This document shows, piece by piece, positions 16,304-17,799 of a stretch of 17,799 nt of DNA. The DNA comes from JBOGFI01 sp050743365 (GTDB lineage Bacteria > Actinomycetota > Acidimicrobiia > IMCC26256 > JACDBD01): positions 1 to 17,799 of the forward strand of contig JBOGFI010000140.1 in assembly GCA_050743365.1 (NCBI GenBank), given 5' to 3'. The translations under genes were made by a program, and so were the position numbers. Below the pieces are notes generated by a model. The model was not told where the DNA came from. It did not search any database and saw only the letters and a program-made list of their open reading frames with translations. Each line of letters begins with the position of its first letter. Position 1 is the stretch's first letter.

Positions 16304-16326
16304 ATGGTAGTGGCGACCGGTAGCGT
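16304..16326. promoter_or_regulatory. Divergent back-to-back -10 elements for the lipid kinase and uppS
   Basis: On the minus strand TACCAT (plus coordinates 16309 to 16304) ends eight bases before the kinase GTG at 16295. On the plus strand TAGCGT at 16321-16326 ends six bases before the uppS GTG at 16333. Neither start has a Shine-Dalgarno, so both transcripts would be leaderless or nearly so. The hexamers are 11 bases apart, so polymerase footprints would overlap. No -35 is clear for either. Confidence 0.45.
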
Positions 16327-16332
16327 TCGAGT

Positions 16333-17061
16333 GTGGTCGCTGGCCTCGACGACACCCGCGTCCCCGGTCACGTCGCGATCGTCATGGACGGCAACGGCCG
16401 CTGGGCCACGCGGCGCGGGCTCAAGCGCACCGAGGGGCACGCCGCGGGCGAGGAGGCGCTGTTCGACACCGTGCACGGCGCGCTCGACATCGGTCTCGAG
16501 TGGATAACGGTGTTCGCCTTCTCCACCGAGAACTGGCGCCGGCCGGTCGACGAGGTGCGCTTCATCATGAACTTCAACGAGGCCCTGCTGCGGCGCCGGC
16601 GCGAGGAGCTGCACGAGCTGGGGGTGCGGGTGCGGTTCATCGGGCGGCGGGGCGGGCGGGTGACGGCTCGTATGCGCCGCCGGATCGAGGAGACCGAGGC
16701 GATGACGGCACGCAACCGGCGCATGACGCTCACGTTCGCGTTCAACTACGGGGGGCGCGCCGAGCTCGTCGACGCGGCCCGGGCGGTGGGCCGCGAGGTG
16801 AGCTCCGGCCGCCTCCACCCCGACAAGATCAGTGACCGCACGATCGCCCGGCATCTCTACGCGCCCGACATGCCCGCCCCCGATCTGCTGGTGCGCACGT
16901 CGGGTGAGTACCGGATCTCGAACTTCCTCCTGTGGGAGCTGGCCTATGCCGAGCTCGTCTTCACCGACGTGCTCTGGCCCGACTTCCGGCGCGAGCACCT
17001 GTTCGACGCCATCCGCGAGTACCAGCGCCGAGAGCGCCGCTTCGGCGCCGTCGACGAGTAG
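16333..17061 (+). CDS. uppS: Isoprenyl transferase / undecaprenyl diphosphate synthase
   Basis: A 242-residue cis-prenyltransferase that extends a short allylic diphosphate with isopentenyl diphosphate units to make the lipid carrier for cell wall synthesis. HVAIVMDGNGRWA (13-25) contains the catalytic Asp19 and the diphosphate-binding residues. FAFSTENWRRP and RTSGEYRISNFLLWELAYAE are the other hallmark motifs, and the C-terminal FRREHLFDAIREYQRRERRFG is normal. Product chain length cannot be read from sequence. GTG 16333 starts right after a -10 hexamer; GTG 16331 is in another frame. recO begins 52 bases after the stop; in mycobacteria I recall the order recO then uppS, so the pair is inverted here. 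Confidence 0.95.
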   Translation: MVAGLDDTRVPGHVAIVMDGNGRWATRRGLKRTEGHAAGEEALFDTVHGALDIGLEWITVFAFSTENWRRPVDEVRFIMNFNEALLRRRREELHELGVRVRFIGRRGGRVTARMRRRIEETEAMTARNRRMTLTFAFNYGGRAELVDAARAVGREVSSGRLHPDKISDRTIARHLYAPDMPAPDLLVRTSGEYRISNFLLWELAYAELVFTDVLWPDFRREHLFDAIREYQRRERRFGAVDE

Positions 17062-17101
17062 CACGCCGATGCTCGGCCAGGGTGAACCACACGGCTGTAG
17101 T

Positions 17102-17107
17102 TAGACT
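17102..17107 (+). promoter_or_regulatory. Candidate recO -10 element, leaderless start
   Basis: TAGACT at 17102-17107 ends six bases before GTG 17114, the same spacing as at uppS. No Shine-Dalgarno is present. GTGAAC at 17082-17087 is only 14 bases upstream of the hexamer, too close for a normal -35. Confidence 0.45.
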
Positions 17108-17113
17108 GCGGTC

Positions 17114-17799
17114 GTGGGCCTCTACCGGGACCGGGGGGTCGTGCTGCGCACGATCAAGCTGGGTGAGGCCGACCGCATCGTCAGTCTTCTCACTCAGGGT
17201 CACGGGAAGGTGCGGGCCGTCGCCAAGGGCATCCGCAAGCCCGGCAGCCGCTTCGGCGGCCGCCTCGAGCCCACGAGCCACGTGGCCCTCCAGTGCTACC
17301 GGGGCCGCGAGCTCGACGTGGTCACCCAGGTCGAGACGATCGACGCCAACCGGGCGCTTCGCGAGCACTACGGCTCGCTCACCCACGCCGTCTCGATGCT
17401 CGAGGCCGCCGACCAGGTGGCCCAGGAGCACGAGCGCAACCCGCCGCTGTACCGGATGCTGGTGGGTGCGCTGCGCACCCTCGCGGTCACGCCGTCGGCG
17501 CTGGTGGCGCCGGCCTTCTTCTGGAAGCTGCTGAGCCTCGAAGGCTTCCATCCCCTGCTCGACGGGTGCTCCCGGTGCGGGGACGACACCGGACCGTTCC
17601 CGGGCTTCGAGTTCGGGGAGGGAGGCGTGCTGTGCGAGGCGTGCGCACGCTTCGGCGGCCGGCGGGTCCGGCCGGCGACGCTGGCGCTGCTGCGGCGCGT
17701 CCTCGGCGGCGACCTGCGCGGCGCGCTGGGAGAGGTGGCGGGGGCCGAGGTCGTCGCCGACGTCGAGCGCCTCGGCGTCGGCGCGCTCGAGTACCACCT
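17114..17799 (+). CDS. recO: DNA repair protein RecO (3' truncated by window end)
   Basis: The frame is open from GTG 17114 to the window end, 228 codons, with the C-terminus missing. The N-terminal OB-fold begins YRDRGVVLRTIKLGEADRIVSLLTQGHGKVRAVAKGIRKPGSRFGGRL, very typical of RecO. A helical domain follows (residues 80-145, with LLSLEGFHPLLDGC). A zinc-finger-like set is present at Cys152/Cys155 and Cys174/Cys177 (CSRCG...CEAC). RecO anneals DNA and, with RecR, loads RecA onto SSB-coated single strands in gap repair. A -10 hexamer lies six bases before the GTG, so the gene probably has its own leaderless transcript. A longer frame-shifted reading across this region is Arg/Ser-rich and not a protein. 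Confidence 0.93.
   Translation, partial: MGLYRDRGVVLRTIKLGEADRIVSLLTQGHGKVRAVAKGIRKPGSRFGGRLEPTSHVALQCYRGRELDVVTQVETIDANRALREHYGSLTHAVSMLEAADQVAQEHERNPPLYRMLVGALRTLAVTPSALVAPAFFWKLLSLEGFHPLLDGCSRCGDDTGPFPGFEFGEGGVLCEACARFGGRRVRPATLALLRRVLGGDLRGALGEVAGAEVVADVERLGVGALEYH

Overview
This is a compact, very GC-rich bacterial window with 18 protein-coding genes and almost no spare DNA; the longest gap is about 165 bases. The GC bias, GTG/TTG starts, a BldD-type regulator and a hemW-hrcA-dnaJ-rsmE-phoH-ybeY-CNNM-era-(uppS/recO) gene order point to an actinobacterium. My best guess is an Acidimicrobiia-like lineage, but that is inferred from style and gene order, not from a marker comparison.

Layout. 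Positions 1-504 hold the end of an RskA-like anti-sigma factor. Positions 535-8123 carry a plus-strand housekeeping block: hemW (heme chaperone), hrcA and dnaJ (heat-shock repressor and co-chaperone), rsmE (16S rRNA methylation), bldD (developmental regulator with an intact c-di-GMP signature), phoH and ybeY (RNA metabolism and ribosome maturation) and a CNNM/CorC-type membrane protein. era (8120-9022) follows, overlapping that last gene by 4 bases. Many junctions are translationally coupled (ATGA, GTGA, TTGA or 1-base overlaps).

From 9108 to 15313 the block is interrupted by a complete aerobic terminal oxidase cluster: ctaC (lipoprotein subunit II fused to cytochrome c, caa3 type), ctaD (subunit I with an unusual C-terminal two-helix extension), ctaE (subunit III), a small COX4-like subunit IV, a CtaG-family assembly factor, and two tandem cupredoxins, one membrane-anchored and one a lipoprotein. 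Together they would take electrons outside the membrane through copper and heme centres and reduce oxygen at the heme-CuB site. The cupredoxins are either electron donors or copper-delivery proteins.

A minus-strand lipid kinase gene (dagK/YegS type, 15339-16295) converges on this cluster and diverges from uppS (undecaprenyl diphosphate synthase, 16333-17061). recO (DNA repair) follows and runs off the window end. Several genes (phoH, the lipid kinase, uppS, recO) have a TANNNT -10-like hexamer only 6-9 bases before a GTG/TTG start and no Shine-Dalgarno, suggesting leaderless mRNAs.

I see no tRNA, rRNA, CRISPR array, insertion sequence or clear mobile element. The window does not show a convincing wholly new system. 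The most interesting parts are the modified caa3 oxidase with its two cupredoxins, and the c-di-GMP-type regulator next to phoH.
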